Below are positions 7,567 to 15,073 of a DNA stretch of 64,000 nucleotides, piece after piece. Origin of the DNA: Rhizobium sp. BK316 (GTDB taxonomy: Bacteria; Pseudomonadota; Alphaproteobacteria; Rhizobiales; Rhizobiaceae); NCBI RefSeq assembly GCF_014193695.1, contig NZ_JACHZR010000006.1:333038-397037 (forward strand). Reading direction: 5' to 3'. Position 1 is the stretch's first letter. Each line of letters opens with the position of its first letter. The position numbers and the translations under genes were made by a program. The notes under the pieces were generated by a model. That model saw only the letters and a list, made by a program, of their open reading frames with translations. It was not told where the DNA came from and ran no database searches.

Positions 7567-7965
7567 ATGGAAATGCTCCGCGCAACGCACCTCGCCACGG
7601 TGAAGTCGGCTGTCTACGATATTCGCTGGGAGGAGTTCAACGTCAAACGACCGGCCCGTATCGTCGCCGTTCGCCCCTGTCTGACCGGGATTTCGATGCG
7701 CAGCGCCGAAATTCTCGACATTTCCCAGGGCGGCGCGACCTTCGTCGTGTCGACCACGGCCGGCCTGCCCAAACACTATTACCTGAACATCCTGGGGCTT
7801 GCCTACCGCATCGGCTGTGCCGAAGTCTACCGCCATCATGAACGCATCGGCGTTCGCTTCATCAACCTCATCGATCCGGATGTTCTACGCAAGGTAGTGC
7901 GTGCCGACTTCATGATCGGCAATACGGAAGCGATCGACGCGCGCCGCAACGGCAACCGCGTCTGA
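7567..7965 (+). CDS. PilZ domain protein
   Basis: The 132-aa cytoplasmic protein carries a PilZ domain. An arginine-containing RPARIVAVRP segment (about residues 26-35) is followed by AEILDISQGGATFVV, which keeps the D-x-S-x-x-G signature for cyclic di-GMP. The C-terminal part, ERIGVRFINL, is the usual closing strand. Candidate roles are motility or exopolysaccharide control as a c-di-GMP effector. The start ATG lies 8 nt after a GGAG that is itself in an inverted repeat. A diguanylate-cyclase-type gene occurs at 22880. Confidence 0.8.
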   Translation: MEMLRATHLATVKSAVYDIRWEEFNVKRPARIVAVRPCLTGISMRSAEILDISQGGATFVVSTTAGLPKHYYLNILGLAYRIGCAEVYRHHERIGVRFINLIDPDVLRKVVRADFMIGNTEAIDARRNGNRV

Positions 7966-8059
7966 GCCGTCACGAACGAGAAATAATCTTGCTTGCCTTG
8001 GCAAAGCGAGGGCCTATTGTTGCGCGGCTTTTTCAATAATTCCGGGAAATTGCCGTCGC

Positions 8060-9172
8060 ATGTCTGCCTTCTCGCGCTTCACGCCGCTTGCCAGCGCCCT
8101 GCCCTCCACCGTCCCCTTCGTCGGCCCCGAGGCCATCGAGCGCCAGCGCGGCCTGAAGGTCGAAGCGCGCATCGGCGCCAATGAAAACGGCTTCGGCCCG
8201 GCTCCCTCGGTCATTGCCGCCATGCGGGAACAGGCCGGCGATATCTGGAAATACAACGATCCGGAAAACTACGTGCTTCGCGAAGTACTCGCCGCCCATC
8301 TCGGCGTGACGCCGGCCAATATCGCCATCGGCGGCGGCATCGACGAGTTGCTCGGCCAGATCGTGCGGCTGGTGATCGAGCCCGGCGGCACCGTCGTCAC
8401 TTCGCTCGGCGCCTATCCCACCTTCAATTTTCACGTGAACGGTTTCGGTGGCCGGCTGGTCACCGTTCCCTATGCCGGCGACCGCGAGGATCTCGACGCG
8501 CTGCTCGATGCGGTCAAGCGCGAAAACGCGCCGCTCGTCTATTTCGCCAATCCCGACAATCCAATGGGAAGCTGGTGGGATGCCCAAGAGATCGTCGCCT
8601 TTGCGCGCGCGCTTCCGGAAAGCTGCCTGATGATCCTCGACGAAGCCTATAGCGAGACCGGGCCGGCCTCCGCCCTGCCGTCGATCCAGTCCCTCATCGA
8701 CCTGCCGAACATCGTGCGCACCCGCACCTTCTCCAAGGCCTACGGTCTTGCCGGCGCCCGCGTCGGCTATGCCATCTCGACGCCGGGCACGGCGCAGGCC
8801 TTCGACAAGATCCGCAACCATTTCGGCATGAACCGGCTAGCGACGGTCGCCGCACTCGCGGCCCTTAAGGATCAGGCCTACCTGTCCGAAGTGATCGGGA
8901 AAATCCATGCCGCGCGCGACAGGATCGCCGGTATTGCCAGGGCGAACGGCCTGCAGCCGCTCTCGTCGGCCACCAATTTCGTGGCAGTCGATGCCGGGCG
9001 CGACGGCACCCATGCGCGGGCCATCGTCGACGGGCTGATGGAACACGGTGTCTTCATCCGCATGCCGGGCGTGGCACCGCTCAACCGCTGCATCCGCGTG
9101 AGTGTTGGGCCGGAGGCCGATATGGCGCGGCTTGAAGCAGCCTTGCCGTCGGTCCTGAAGACATTGAGCTGA
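8060..9172 (+). CDS. HisC-like class I/II PLP aminotransferase
   Basis: The 370-aa enzyme is a fold-type I aminotransferase of the histidinol-phosphate/aromatic group. It shows the N-terminal ARIGANENGFGPAPSV, YNDPENYVLREVLAAHLGV, the PLP-binding FANPDNPMGSWW, LDEAYSETG, and the Schiff-base lysine segment TFSKAYGLAGARVGYAIS. The C-terminal arginine loop FIRMPG..RCIRVSVG is also present. It is not in a his operon, so it may act on another keto acid (aromatic or cobalamin-type CobC substrates). I do not assign hisC. A GC-rich hairpin terminator follows the stop codon. Confidence 0.85.
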   Translation: MSAFSRFTPLASALPSTVPFVGPEAIERQRGLKVEARIGANENGFGPAPSVIAAMREQAGDIWKYNDPENYVLREVLAAHLGVTPANIAIGGGIDELLGQIVRLVIEPGGTVVTSLGAYPTFNFHVNGFGGRLVTVPYAGDREDLDALLDAVKRENAPLVYFANPDNPMGSWWDAQEIVAFARALPESCLMILDEAYSETGPASALPSIQSLIDLPNIVRTRTFSKAYGLAGARVGYAISTPGTAQAFDKIRNHFGMNRLATVAALAALKDQAYLSEVIGKIHAARDRIAGIARANGLQPLSSATNFVAVDAGRDGTHARAIVDGLMEHGVFIRMPGVAPLNRCIRVSVGPEADMARLEAALPSVLKTLS

Positions 9173-9179
9173 AACAGGT

Positions 9180-9216
9180 AAACCGCGGCCGGCAGAGGAC
9201 AAGCCGGTCGCGGTTT
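9180..9216 (+). terminator. Hairpin terminator after the HisC-like gene
   Basis: Arms AAACCGCGGCCGGC and GCCGGTCGCGGTTT form a 14-bp stem with one G-U pair and a 9-nt loop, 7 nt after the stop codon. Confidence 0.82.
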
Positions 9217-9315
9217 CCTTCTCCTGGCATCGGCCCCGTCCAAGGCGCCCCGCCAGCTCCCCTCTTTTGAGGTTGTTATTTTGCTCTTGTCGATTTGTTC
9301 CCGGATGGACGGTTT

Positions 9316-9585
9316 TTAGTGGATCGTCATCCATTCGCGGGCGGCGCGCAGCGCCTCGGCAAGCTGCATCTTGCTCATCGTCGCAGCGACATCGGCGCGC
9401 AGCTCGGCTGCGCGGTCGTTGCCCTTGATCGCGGCAATATTCAGCCACTTGTGAGCGGCGATGAGGTCGATGTTGCAGCCGCGGCCGGTCGCATACATCA
9501 GACCCATTTCGCAGAAGACATCGGCGCTGTTGTTGTCGCCACCCATGGTGGCCATTTCAGCATTGTGCATTTCAAAGCGTGCCAT
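9316..9585 (-). CDS. Sel1-repeat small protein
   Basis: The 89-aa product contains one clear Sel1/TPR-like repeat: ADVFCEMGLMYATGRGCNIDLIAAHKWLNIAAIKGNDRA (residues about 21-59), with the typical 'G-x-x-Y-x-x-G-x-G-x-x-x-D-x-x-x-A-x-x-W' spacing. A helical tail follows. Sel1 proteins are interaction scaffolds; no partner is indicated. There is no signal peptide. The gene is convergent with the HisC-like gene and has an AT-rich upstream region. Confidence 0.82.
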   Translation of the reverse strand: MARFEMHNAEMATMGGDNNSADVFCEMGLMYATGRGCNIDLIAAHKWLNIAAIKGNDRAAELRADVAATMSKMQLAEALRAAREWMTIH

Positions 9586-10013
9586 CGGTTCTATCCCTGT
9601 TTAGCCTGTTAAGACGTACCCTGTTTTACCTTTGGGCCTTGCCATCTTCTGCGGCTTGCGGCCTCTCCGGTCCGGCGGGTTTTCCCCGCTCGTTTGATGG
9701 GTTCACTATGCCAAACGGCCTTCAAAAAACGCCTAAAATGCATGATTAATTTGACGCAAACAAAGTGCAAATGCTTGGTAAAATTGGATTTTTGTTAAAC
9801 ATCGGAATCCCTGGGAATTAAGGATTTTCGCGCGCTTTTTACGAAAAATTAGGAATTGGAAATTGAGGAACTGTTTACCGTGAAATCAGCATCGATCAGG
9901 CCATCAGCAGAAAAACCTGGAGGCGAAAGCCGGATTTCAGGCGCTCCGGCAGCGTATTTACCTTTACGTTCGCGTCAGTTATTTTCGCGCCAATCAGCTT
10001 CATGGAGGAAAAG
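9586..10013. other. 428-bp divergent intergenic region
   Basis: This region lies between the minus-strand Sel1 gene and the plus-strand DUF2147 gene. Bases 9715-9880 are markedly AT-rich and likely carry both promoters. Near the Sel1 start there are three imperfect CCTGTTTA/CCTGTTAA/CCTGTTTTA direct repeats (9596-9631). No coding frame, tRNA or strong hairpin was recognised. Confidence 0.45.
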
Positions 10014-10352
10014 ATGATCCGTACCCTCGTTCTCGCCAGTGCGCTGGCACTTACGGCAGGCCTTGCGCTGGCGGAAGAACCGATCGTCGGCAAGTGGAAG
10101 ACGGTCGCCGGCGATACGGCAGTGATTGCCCCTTGCGGCGGCGGATACTGCATCACGCTCAAGTCGGGCAAATATGCCGGCAAGAAGATCGGCATGCTGG
10201 CGGGCACCGGCGACAGTTACAATGGTGAGATCACCGATCCCTCCAATGACAAGACCTATAGCGGCTTTGGTAACATTTCCGGCAGCTCTCTGAAGCTGAA
10301 GGGCTGCGTGATGAACGTCCTCTGCAAAACGCAGACATGGACTCGCCTTTGA
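10014..10352 (+). CDS. DUF2147 exported protein
   Basis: The 112-aa protein starts with a signal peptide (MIRTLVLASALALTAGLALA, cleavage probably after ALA). A DUF2147 domain follows, with EEPIVGKWKTVAGDTAVIAPCGGGYCITLKSG, then a Gly-rich beta-barrel-like stretch and a terminal LKLKGCVMNVLCKTQTWTRL. Two conserved Cys pairs are visible. DUF2147 proteins are small periplasmic proteins of unknown role. An ATG at 10002 is in frame, but GGAGGAAAAG lies between it and ATG 10014, making the latter the start. The stop codon falls in a 16-bp tandem duplication. Confidence 0.82.
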   Translation: MIRTLVLASALALTAGLALAEEPIVGKWKTVAGDTAVIAPCGGGYCITLKSGKYAGKKIGMLAGTGDSYNGEITDPSNDKTYSGFGNISGSSLKLKGCVMNVLCKTQTWTRL

Positions 10353-10370
10353 GGGGACTCGCCTTTGAGG
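10339..10370. repeat. 16-bp tandem duplication over a stop codon
   Basis: The unit GGACTCGCCTTTGAGG occurs twice head-to-tail (10339-10354 and 10355-10370). The first copy encodes the last residues and stop of the DUF2147 protein; the second lies just outside. This is a recent slippage-type duplication. Confidence 0.8.
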
Positions 10371-10501
10371 GGACCCGTCTCCGAGACCCTTAGCCGGCCT
10401 CAGAAACTGAACGCCAAATGAACCGCCATCTCAGCACCCGTTCAGCCGCATCATGGCAAAACAGCACCATGAAGGGCGCATATCGGGGTAAGGACGTGGA
10501 C

Positions 10502-10675
10502 GTGTTCATTCTGGCGAGACGGTTTACAATCATAACGCTGTTTGCGGCGATCTTCGCGATCTCGTTTTCGGCGGTGGTCGTGCGCACGGGCGGCGGCGGG
10601 GCACAGCAGTCGCATTTCGGCGCGAACTATACGTGCCTGGAAAGCCGCGGCGGTTACTGCACCGCCATCCGCTGA
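10502..10675 (+). CDS. Small single-pass membrane protein
   Basis: The frame encodes about 57 residues from GTG 10502 (85 from ATG 10418). It has a clear hydrophobic segment, FTIITLFAAIFAISFSAVVV, and then a Gly-rich tail with two Cys (YTCLESRGGYCTAIR). The tail would be periplasmic if the N-terminus is inside. AAGGA 8 nt upstream favours GTG 10502. No family was recognised. It lies between the DUF2147 gene and amn on the same strand. Confidence 0.42.
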   Translation: MFILARRFTIITLFAAIFAISFSAVVVRTGGGGAQQSHFGANYTCLESRGGYCTAIR

Positions 10676-10760
10676 GAGTTGGAAAGATATTGGGGAAAAT
10701 ATCTGGGTTTCAGCCTTTGCGCGTCGTTTGCTTGTTAAAAACGACTCTCTATAATGCCTC

Positions 10761-12263
10761 ATGAGCAAACGAATCTATCCACTGTCCGCTTTCGACATTT
10801 CGTCCCCCCCCCCTTTCGAGCCGCAAGCCTTCGATGATCCGGCAAAAGCCGTCGAAGCTTTGACGGAGCTTTACGAGCGCAACACCTCGTTCCTAATCGA
10901 CAGCTTCACGAAGCTCGCGCAGGGGGCGCCGGTCACGTCCCGCTACCGCGCTTTCTACCCGCAAGTCAGCATCGAGACGACGAGCTTCGGTCATGTCGAC
11001 TCCCGCCTCTCCTACGGCCATGTGACGGCACCGGGCGTCTATACGACGACGGTGACGCGGCCGAAGCTCTTCAAGCATTACCTTAGGGAGCAGCTGCTGC
11101 TCCTGATGAAGAGCCATAACGTGCCTGTCGTCGTCTCGGAATCCTCGACGCCGATCCCGCTGCATTTCGCATTCGGCGAAGGCGCGCATGTGGAAGCATC
11201 GGCAACGGCTTTCGTCGATACCCCGCTGCGCGATCTCTTCGACACGCCCGACCTCAACACGACGGATGACGAGATCGCCAACGGCGAATACCTGCCGCCT
11301 CCGGGCGAGCCCTCGCCGCTTGCACCTTTCACCGCACAGCGCATCGACTATTCGCTCGCCCGCCTTTCGCACTATACGGCGACCGGTGCCGAGCACTTCC
11401 AGAACTTCGTGCTGTTTACGAACTACCAGTTCTACGTCGACGAATTCTGCTCCTGGGCGCGCAAGCTGATGGCTGAGGGCGGCAACGGCTACACCGCCTT
11501 CGTCGAGCCCGGCAATATCGTCACGCTGGCAGGATCGAGCGTTCCGGAAACGGATGCCGTGCTTTCTCGCCTGCCGCAGATGCCGGCCTATCACCTCAAG
11601 AAGAAGGGCCATGCCGGGATCACCATGATCAATATCGGCGTCGGTCCTTCCAACGCCAAGACGATCACCGACCATGTGGCCGTGCTTCGCCCGCATGCCT
11701 GGCTGATGCTTGGCCATTGCGCGGGACTGCGCAACAGCCAGCGCCTCGGCGATTATGTTCTGGCGCATGCCTATATGCGCGAAGACCATGTGCTGGACGA
11801 CGACCTGCCGGTCTGGGTGCCGATCCCGGCCCTTGCCGAAGTGCAGGTGGCGCTCGAGGGGGCCGTTGCCGAGATCACCGGCTACGAAGGCTTCGAGCTG
11901 AAGCGCATCATGCGCACCGGCACGGTCGGCACCATCGATAACCGCAACTGGGAACTGCGCGACCAAGCAGGCCCGGTAAAGCGACTGTCGCAGGCCCGCG
12001 CCATCGCGCTCGACATGGAATCGGCGACGATCGCTGCCAATGGTTTCCGCTTCCGCGTGCCCTATGGAACGCTGCTCTGCGTGTCCGACAAGCCGCTGCA
12101 CGGCGAGCTGAAACTGCCGGGCATGGCGACCGCCTTCTACCGCACGCAGGTGAACCAGCACCTGCAGATCGGCATCAGGGCAATCCAGAAACTCGCCGCC
12201 ATGCCACCGGAAGCGCTGCATTCACGCAAGCTGCGCAGCTTCTTCGAGACGGCGTTTCAGTAA
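10761..12263 (+). CDS. amn: AMP nucleosidase
   Basis: Amn hydrolyses AMP to adenine and ribose 5-phosphate, controlling adenylate pools. The 500-aa product has the family's two-domain layout. An N-terminal AMP-nucleosidase domain holds SRYRAFYPQVSIETTSFGHVDSRLSYGHV and ends with FTNYQFYVDEF. A C-terminal nucleoside-phosphorylase-like domain has INIGVGPSNAKTITDHVAVLRPHAWLMLGHCAGLR, YMREDHVLDDDLP and the substrate-contact ALDMESATIAANGFRFRVPYGTLLCVSDKPLHGELKLPG. Length and motifs are normal. A perfect hairpin terminator follows. Confidence 0.95.
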   Translation: MSKRIYPLSAFDISSPPPFEPQAFDDPAKAVEALTELYERNTSFLIDSFTKLAQGAPVTSRYRAFYPQVSIETTSFGHVDSRLSYGHVTAPGVYTTTVTRPKLFKHYLREQLLLLMKSHNVPVVVSESSTPIPLHFAFGEGAHVEASATAFVDTPLRDLFDTPDLNTTDDEIANGEYLPPPGEPSPLAPFTAQRIDYSLARLSHYTATGAEHFQNFVLFTNYQFYVDEFCSWARKLMAEGGNGYTAFVEPGNIVTLAGSSVPETDAVLSRLPQMPAYHLKKKGHAGITMINIGVGPSNAKTITDHVAVLRPHAWLMLGHCAGLRNSQRLGDYVLAHAYMREDHVLDDDLPVWVPIPALAEVQVALEGAVAEITGYEGFELKRIMRTGTVGTIDNRNWELRDQAGPVKRLSQARAIALDMESATIAANGFRFRVPYGTLLCVSDKPLHGELKLPGMATAFYRTQVNQHLQIGIRAIQKLAAMPPEALHSRKLRSFFETAFQ

Positions 12264-12273
12264 GATATCAGGC

Positions 12274-12300
12274 GTGGCCCGGCCTTGTCCGCCGGGCCAC
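12274..12300 (+). terminator. Hairpin terminator after amn
   Basis: Perfect 9-bp arms GTGGCCCGG and CCGGGCCAC flank a 9-nt loop, 10 nt after the amn stop. It also faces the convergent small gene at 12310-12477. Confidence 0.75.
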
Positions 12301-12309
12301 ACACTGTTC

Positions 12310-12477
12310 TCAAGCGCTTGCGGCAAGCTGCAGCGCTGCGATCAGGCCTGCAAACGCCGCCAGCGCAATCCCGGTCCTGACCAGCATCCTTATCACCTCG
12401 GCATTCTCAAGCGGCGGCATCTCGCGTGCGCCGCGTGTGATGATCAGATGTGCTATTCCGAATTCAAGCATGCTCAT
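12310..12477 (-). CDS. Small membrane protein, 55 aa
   Basis: A minus-strand frame encodes MSMLEFGIAHLIITRGARE..., followed by a hydrophobic C-terminal helix (VRTGIALAAFAGLIAALQLA). A GGAG ribosome-binding site lies 6-9 nt before the ATG, and codon choice is typical of the region (G/C at third positions). The product would be a single-pass tail-anchored membrane protein. No family was recognised. It is convergent with amn across a hairpin terminator. Confidence 0.5.
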   Translation of the reverse strand: MSMLEFGIAHLIITRGAREMPPLENAEVIRMLVRTGIALAAFAGLIAALQLAASA

Positions 12478-12510
12478 TGCTCCATCTCCTCGATGTTGTC
12501 GATGGAGCTT

Positions 12511-12596
12511 TGTCGAGCGCTGCCCCGGCCTTTCGACATTCAGGCCGCTTAAAAGATATTTTTCTTCCCTGTCGAAAAACGCCTAGGCTGTTCGTC
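12511..12596 (+). promoter_or_regulatory. Two candidate ECF42-type promoters
   Basis: ECF42 sigma factors are reported to use TGTCGA at -35 and a CGA/CGT-type -10. Two such pairs with 17-nt spacers lie upstream of the DGPF genes: TGTCGA 12511-12516 with CGA 12534, and TGTCGA 12570-12575 with CGTC 12593-12596. The downstream pair would make a leader of about 130 nt that contains the palindromic element at 12602-12703. Autoregulation is inferred. Confidence 0.4.
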
Positions 12597-12601
12597 TCTA
12601 A

Positions 12602-12703
12602 GCATCGGCCCGAAAATCGAGATAGATTTTCGGAAAGCCCGATGCGTAGATTCAAAGATTTAGAGCGTCCTTTGTGCGTCCGAATGGATGCACGGCGCTC
12701 TAA
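12602..12703. repeat. Compound rhizobial intergenic palindrome
   Basis: Two palindromes lie in tandem. The first (12602-12645) has outer arms GCATCGG/CCGATGC and inner CGAAAATC/GATTTTCG. The second (12660-12703) has outer TTAGAGCG/CGCTCTAA and inner GTGCGTCC/GGATGCAC. The first is of the same family as the element at 62301-62347. Such palindromes are dispersed in rhizobial genomes. Here it would sit in the 5' untranslated region of the DGPF operon. Confidence 0.7.
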
Positions 12704-12735
12704 GGGCTGTGAAACCACAGCGTGGAGGACAAGGG

Positions 12736-13086
12736 ATGAAATATCTTTGCCAGGTCTGGTTCGACGGCACGGTGCTGTCGGCCATGTCGACGGAAGAAAA
12801 GAAAAAGCTCGACCGGGATTCGCTCGCCTATGACCGCGATCTTGCCGACAGCGGTCATATGATCATTGCCCAGGCGCTGCAGTCGCCGCAATCGGCGGTC
12901 ACGGTCCGGGTGCGCGGCGGCGAGATGTCGGTCACCGACGGCCCCTTCATCGAGACGAAGGAAGCGCTCGGCGGCTTCATCCTGATCGACGCCAAGGACC
13001 TCAACGACGCGATCCGTGTTGCCGCCGGCATTCCGCTGGCAAAGCTCGGCGCGATCGAGGTTCGCCCCATCCATGAATTCGGCTGA
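12736..13086 (+). CDS. DGPF/YCII-domain protein 1
   Basis: The 116-aa product is a YCII-related (DGPF) protein, an alpha-beta ferredoxin-like fold. It shows the hallmark VTDGPFIETKEALGGFILIDAKDLNDA and a C-terminal GAIEVRPIHEFG. A longer frame starts upstream at 12688, but ATG 12736 has GGAGGACAAGGG in front and is the family-typical start (MKYLCQVWFDG). It is the first of three consecutive paralogs that lead into an ECF42 sigma gene. Their biochemical role is unknown; the ECF42-DGPF linkage is established in many bacteria. Confidence 0.88.
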   Translation: MKYLCQVWFDGTVLSAMSTEEKKKLDRDSLAYDRDLADSGHMIIAQALQSPQSAVTVRVRGGEMSVTDGPFIETKEALGGFILIDAKDLNDAIRVAAGIPLAKLGAIEVRPIHEFG

Positions 13087-13098
13087 GGAGGTGATGTC

Positions 13099-13458
13099 AT
13101 GAAGTTTCTGGGCCAGATCTGGTTCGATACCGAAAAGAGCAAACGGGTCACCCCAGAAGAGTGGGAAGCCGTCACGCAGGAATGCATCGTCAGCGACGAC
13201 CACTGGCGCGACAGCGGCCATATGTTGAGCGCGCTGGCGCTCTATGAGCCGGAGCAGGCTGTGACGCTCAGGGTTCGCAACGGCACCATCGCTGCAACGG
13301 ATGGTCCTTTCGCAGAGATCAAGGAACATCTCGGCGGCTTCGTCGTGATCGAGGCCAGGGATATGGCGGAAGCACAGTCGATCATTTCCACCTTCCCGAT
13401 CCTCAAATATGCATCAATCGAAATCCGCCCCGGCTATTCGATCAAGGATGGGAGATAG
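13099..13458 (+). CDS. DGPF/YCII-domain protein 2
   Basis: The 119-aa paralog of the preceding gene starts MKFLGQIWFDTEKS and contains ATDGPFAEIKEHLGGFVVIEARDMAEA, with the intact DGPF box. It begins 12 nt after the first DGPF gene behind a GAGGAGG ribosome-binding site and ends 2 nt before the third. It is clearly diverged from its neighbours in sequence, so the three are not a recent triplication. YCII proteins often dimerise; mixed oligomers of the three products are possible but unproved. Confidence 0.88.
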   Translation: MKFLGQIWFDTEKSKRVTPEEWEAVTQECIVSDDHWRDSGHMLSALALYEPEQAVTLRVRNGTIAATDGPFAEIKEHLGGFVVIEARDMAEAQSIISTFPILKYASIEIRPGYSIKDGR

Positions 13459-13460
13459 CC

Positions 13461-13820
13461 ATGCGCTTCGTCTGCCTCATCTATAATGCCGCCGATATGG
13501 ACGGCACACTCAGCCAGGCCGAGGGCGACGAACTCGTGAGGGCACATTTCCAATATGACGAGGAGCTTCAGCGCAAAGGCATCATGATCCATTCCGATGC
13601 ATTGGAAGGCCCCGACAGCGCCTCTGTGTTGAGGGTGCGCGATGGCATTCTGTCTTCGACCGACGGCCCCTATGTCGAGACCAAGGAACATCTGGCCGGC
13701 ATTTACATCATCGAGGCGGCCGATCTCGAAGAGGCGCGCAAGGTCGTTGCGGGCATTCCGAGCGTCCGGGTCGGGGCGATCGAATTGCGGCCGGTGAGAC
13801 TGCTCACCCTGCCACAGTGA
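13461..13820 (+). CDS. DGPF/YCII-domain protein 3 (DGPY variant)
   Basis: The 119-aa third paralog begins MRFVCLIYNAADMDGTLS and has STDGPYVETKEHLAGIYIIEAADLEEA, so its box is DGPY rather than DGPF. It contains the extra acidic segment AEGDELVRAHFQYDEELQRKG, typical of the shorter YCII group. The start is 2 nt after the preceding stop and the gene ends 10 nt before the sigma factor. All four genes are therefore one transcription unit. Confidence 0.88.
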   Translation: MRFVCLIYNAADMDGTLSQAEGDELVRAHFQYDEELQRKGIMIHSDALEGPDSASVLRVRDGILSSTDGPYVETKEHLAGIYIIEAADLEEARKVVAGIPSVRVGAIELRPVRLLTLPQ

Positions 13821-13830
13821 GGGTCGGCCC

Positions 13831-15066
13831 ATGAGACAGGTGATCGAGGATATCTACCGGCAGCATTCGCGCCGGGTTCTGGCGACGCTGATCCGCCTGC
13901 TCGGCGATTTCGACCGGGCGGAGGAAGCGCTGCACGATGCCTTTGCGGCGGCGGCACGGACATGGCCGGTCGACGGCATGCCCAACAATCCCGTTGCCTG
14001 GCTCGTCTCGACCGGCCGCTTCAAGGCGATCGACCATCTGAGGAGACGAGCGCGCTTCAACGCCTCGCTGCGGCATATCGAGGACGGGCTCTACCCTGAC
14101 GGCACGGAAACGGAGATCGGCGACATGGAACCGATCGAGGACGACATGCTGCGGCTGATCTTCATCTGCTGCCATCCGGCTCTTGCCGCCGATGCGCAGA
14201 TGGCGATGGCGCTGCGCGAGGTCTGCGGACTGACGACGGAAGAGATCGCCCATGCCTTCCTCGTACCGGCGCCGACGGTCGCACAACGGATCGTGCGTGC
14301 CAAGAACCGGATCAGGACGGAAAAAATCCCTTATGAAGTGCCCGTCGGAGCCGAACTGCCCGAAAGGCTCGACCGGGTACTGCATGTCATCTACCTCGTC
14401 TTCAACGAGGGCTACTCGGCATCCTCGGGCAGCGCCATCGTGCGCGCCGACCTGACGGCAGAGGCGATCCGGCTGGCGCGGCTGCTTGCCGCCTTGCTGC
14501 CGCATCCGGATGTCGCCGGCCTGCTGTCATTGCTCCTGCTGCAGGAGTCGCGGCGCGCTGCCCGGCAGGATGGTGACGGCGCGCTGGTGCTGCTTGCCGA
14601 TCAGGATCGCTCGCTCTGGGACCGGGCAAGAATATCAGAGGGGCTGTCGCTGCTTGCAAGCGCCATGCGCACGCCTGATATCGGCATCTATACGGTTCAG
14701 GCGGCAATCGCGGCGGAACACGCGAAGACCGGAAGCATCGAGGAAACGGACTGGCGGCGCATCGCCTTCTACTACGACCTGCTGATTGCCGCCCATCCCT
14801 CTGATATTGCGGAGCTCAACCGCGCGGTGGCGATTGCCATGGCCGATGGGCCGGAGAAAGGACTGGCCCTCGTCGATGCCGTCATGGGCAAGGGGGACCT
14901 AACGTCCTATCATCTCGCCCATTCGGCGCGGGCGGATTTCCTGCGCCGGCTCGGACGCAGGGCCGAGGCGATTGCGGCTTACGAGACGGCGCTGACACTC
15001 TGCCGGCAGGAGCCGGAACGGGCCTTTCTGCGCAAGCGCATCTCGGAGCTTACAGCATCGTCTTGA
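13831..15066 (+). CDS. ECF42-type RNA polymerase sigma factor
   Basis: The 411-aa protein has sigma-70 region 2 at about residues 10-75 (YRQHSRRVLATLIRLLGDFDRAEEALHDAFAAAA). Region 4 is at about 115-165 (MALREVCGLTTEEIAHAFLVPAPTVAQRIVRAK). A long C-terminal extension (DUF6596) starts with VIYLVFNEGYSASSG and continues as TPR-like helices. That extension and the three upstream DGPF genes define the ECF42 group, in which the C-terminus is needed for activity and no classical anti-sigma factor is linked. The inducing signal is unknown. It is convergent with the flippase-like gene, 7 bp apart. Confidence 0.92.
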   Translation: MRQVIEDIYRQHSRRVLATLIRLLGDFDRAEEALHDAFAAAARTWPVDGMPNNPVAWLVSTGRFKAIDHLRRRARFNASLRHIEDGLYPDGTETEIGDMEPIEDDMLRLIFICCHPALAADAQMAMALREVCGLTTEEIAHAFLVPAPTVAQRIVRAKNRIRTEKIPYEVPVGAELPERLDRVLHVIYLVFNEGYSASSGSAIVRADLTAEAIRLARLLAALLPHPDVAGLLSLLLLQESRRAARQDGDGALVLLADQDRSLWDRARISEGLSLLASAMRTPDIGIYTVQAAIAAEHAKTGSIEETDWRRIAFYYDLLIAAHPSDIAELNRAVAIAMADGPEKGLALVDAVMGKGDLTSYHLAHSARADFLRRLGRRAEAIAAYETALTLCRQEPERAFLRKRISELTASS

Positions 15067-15073
15067 GGCGCGG

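Noticed and set aside
12274..12552. 92-codon plus-strand Cys-rich frame after amn.
   Set aside because: It begins within the amn terminator, and the minus-strand 55-aa frame in the same place has better coding signs.
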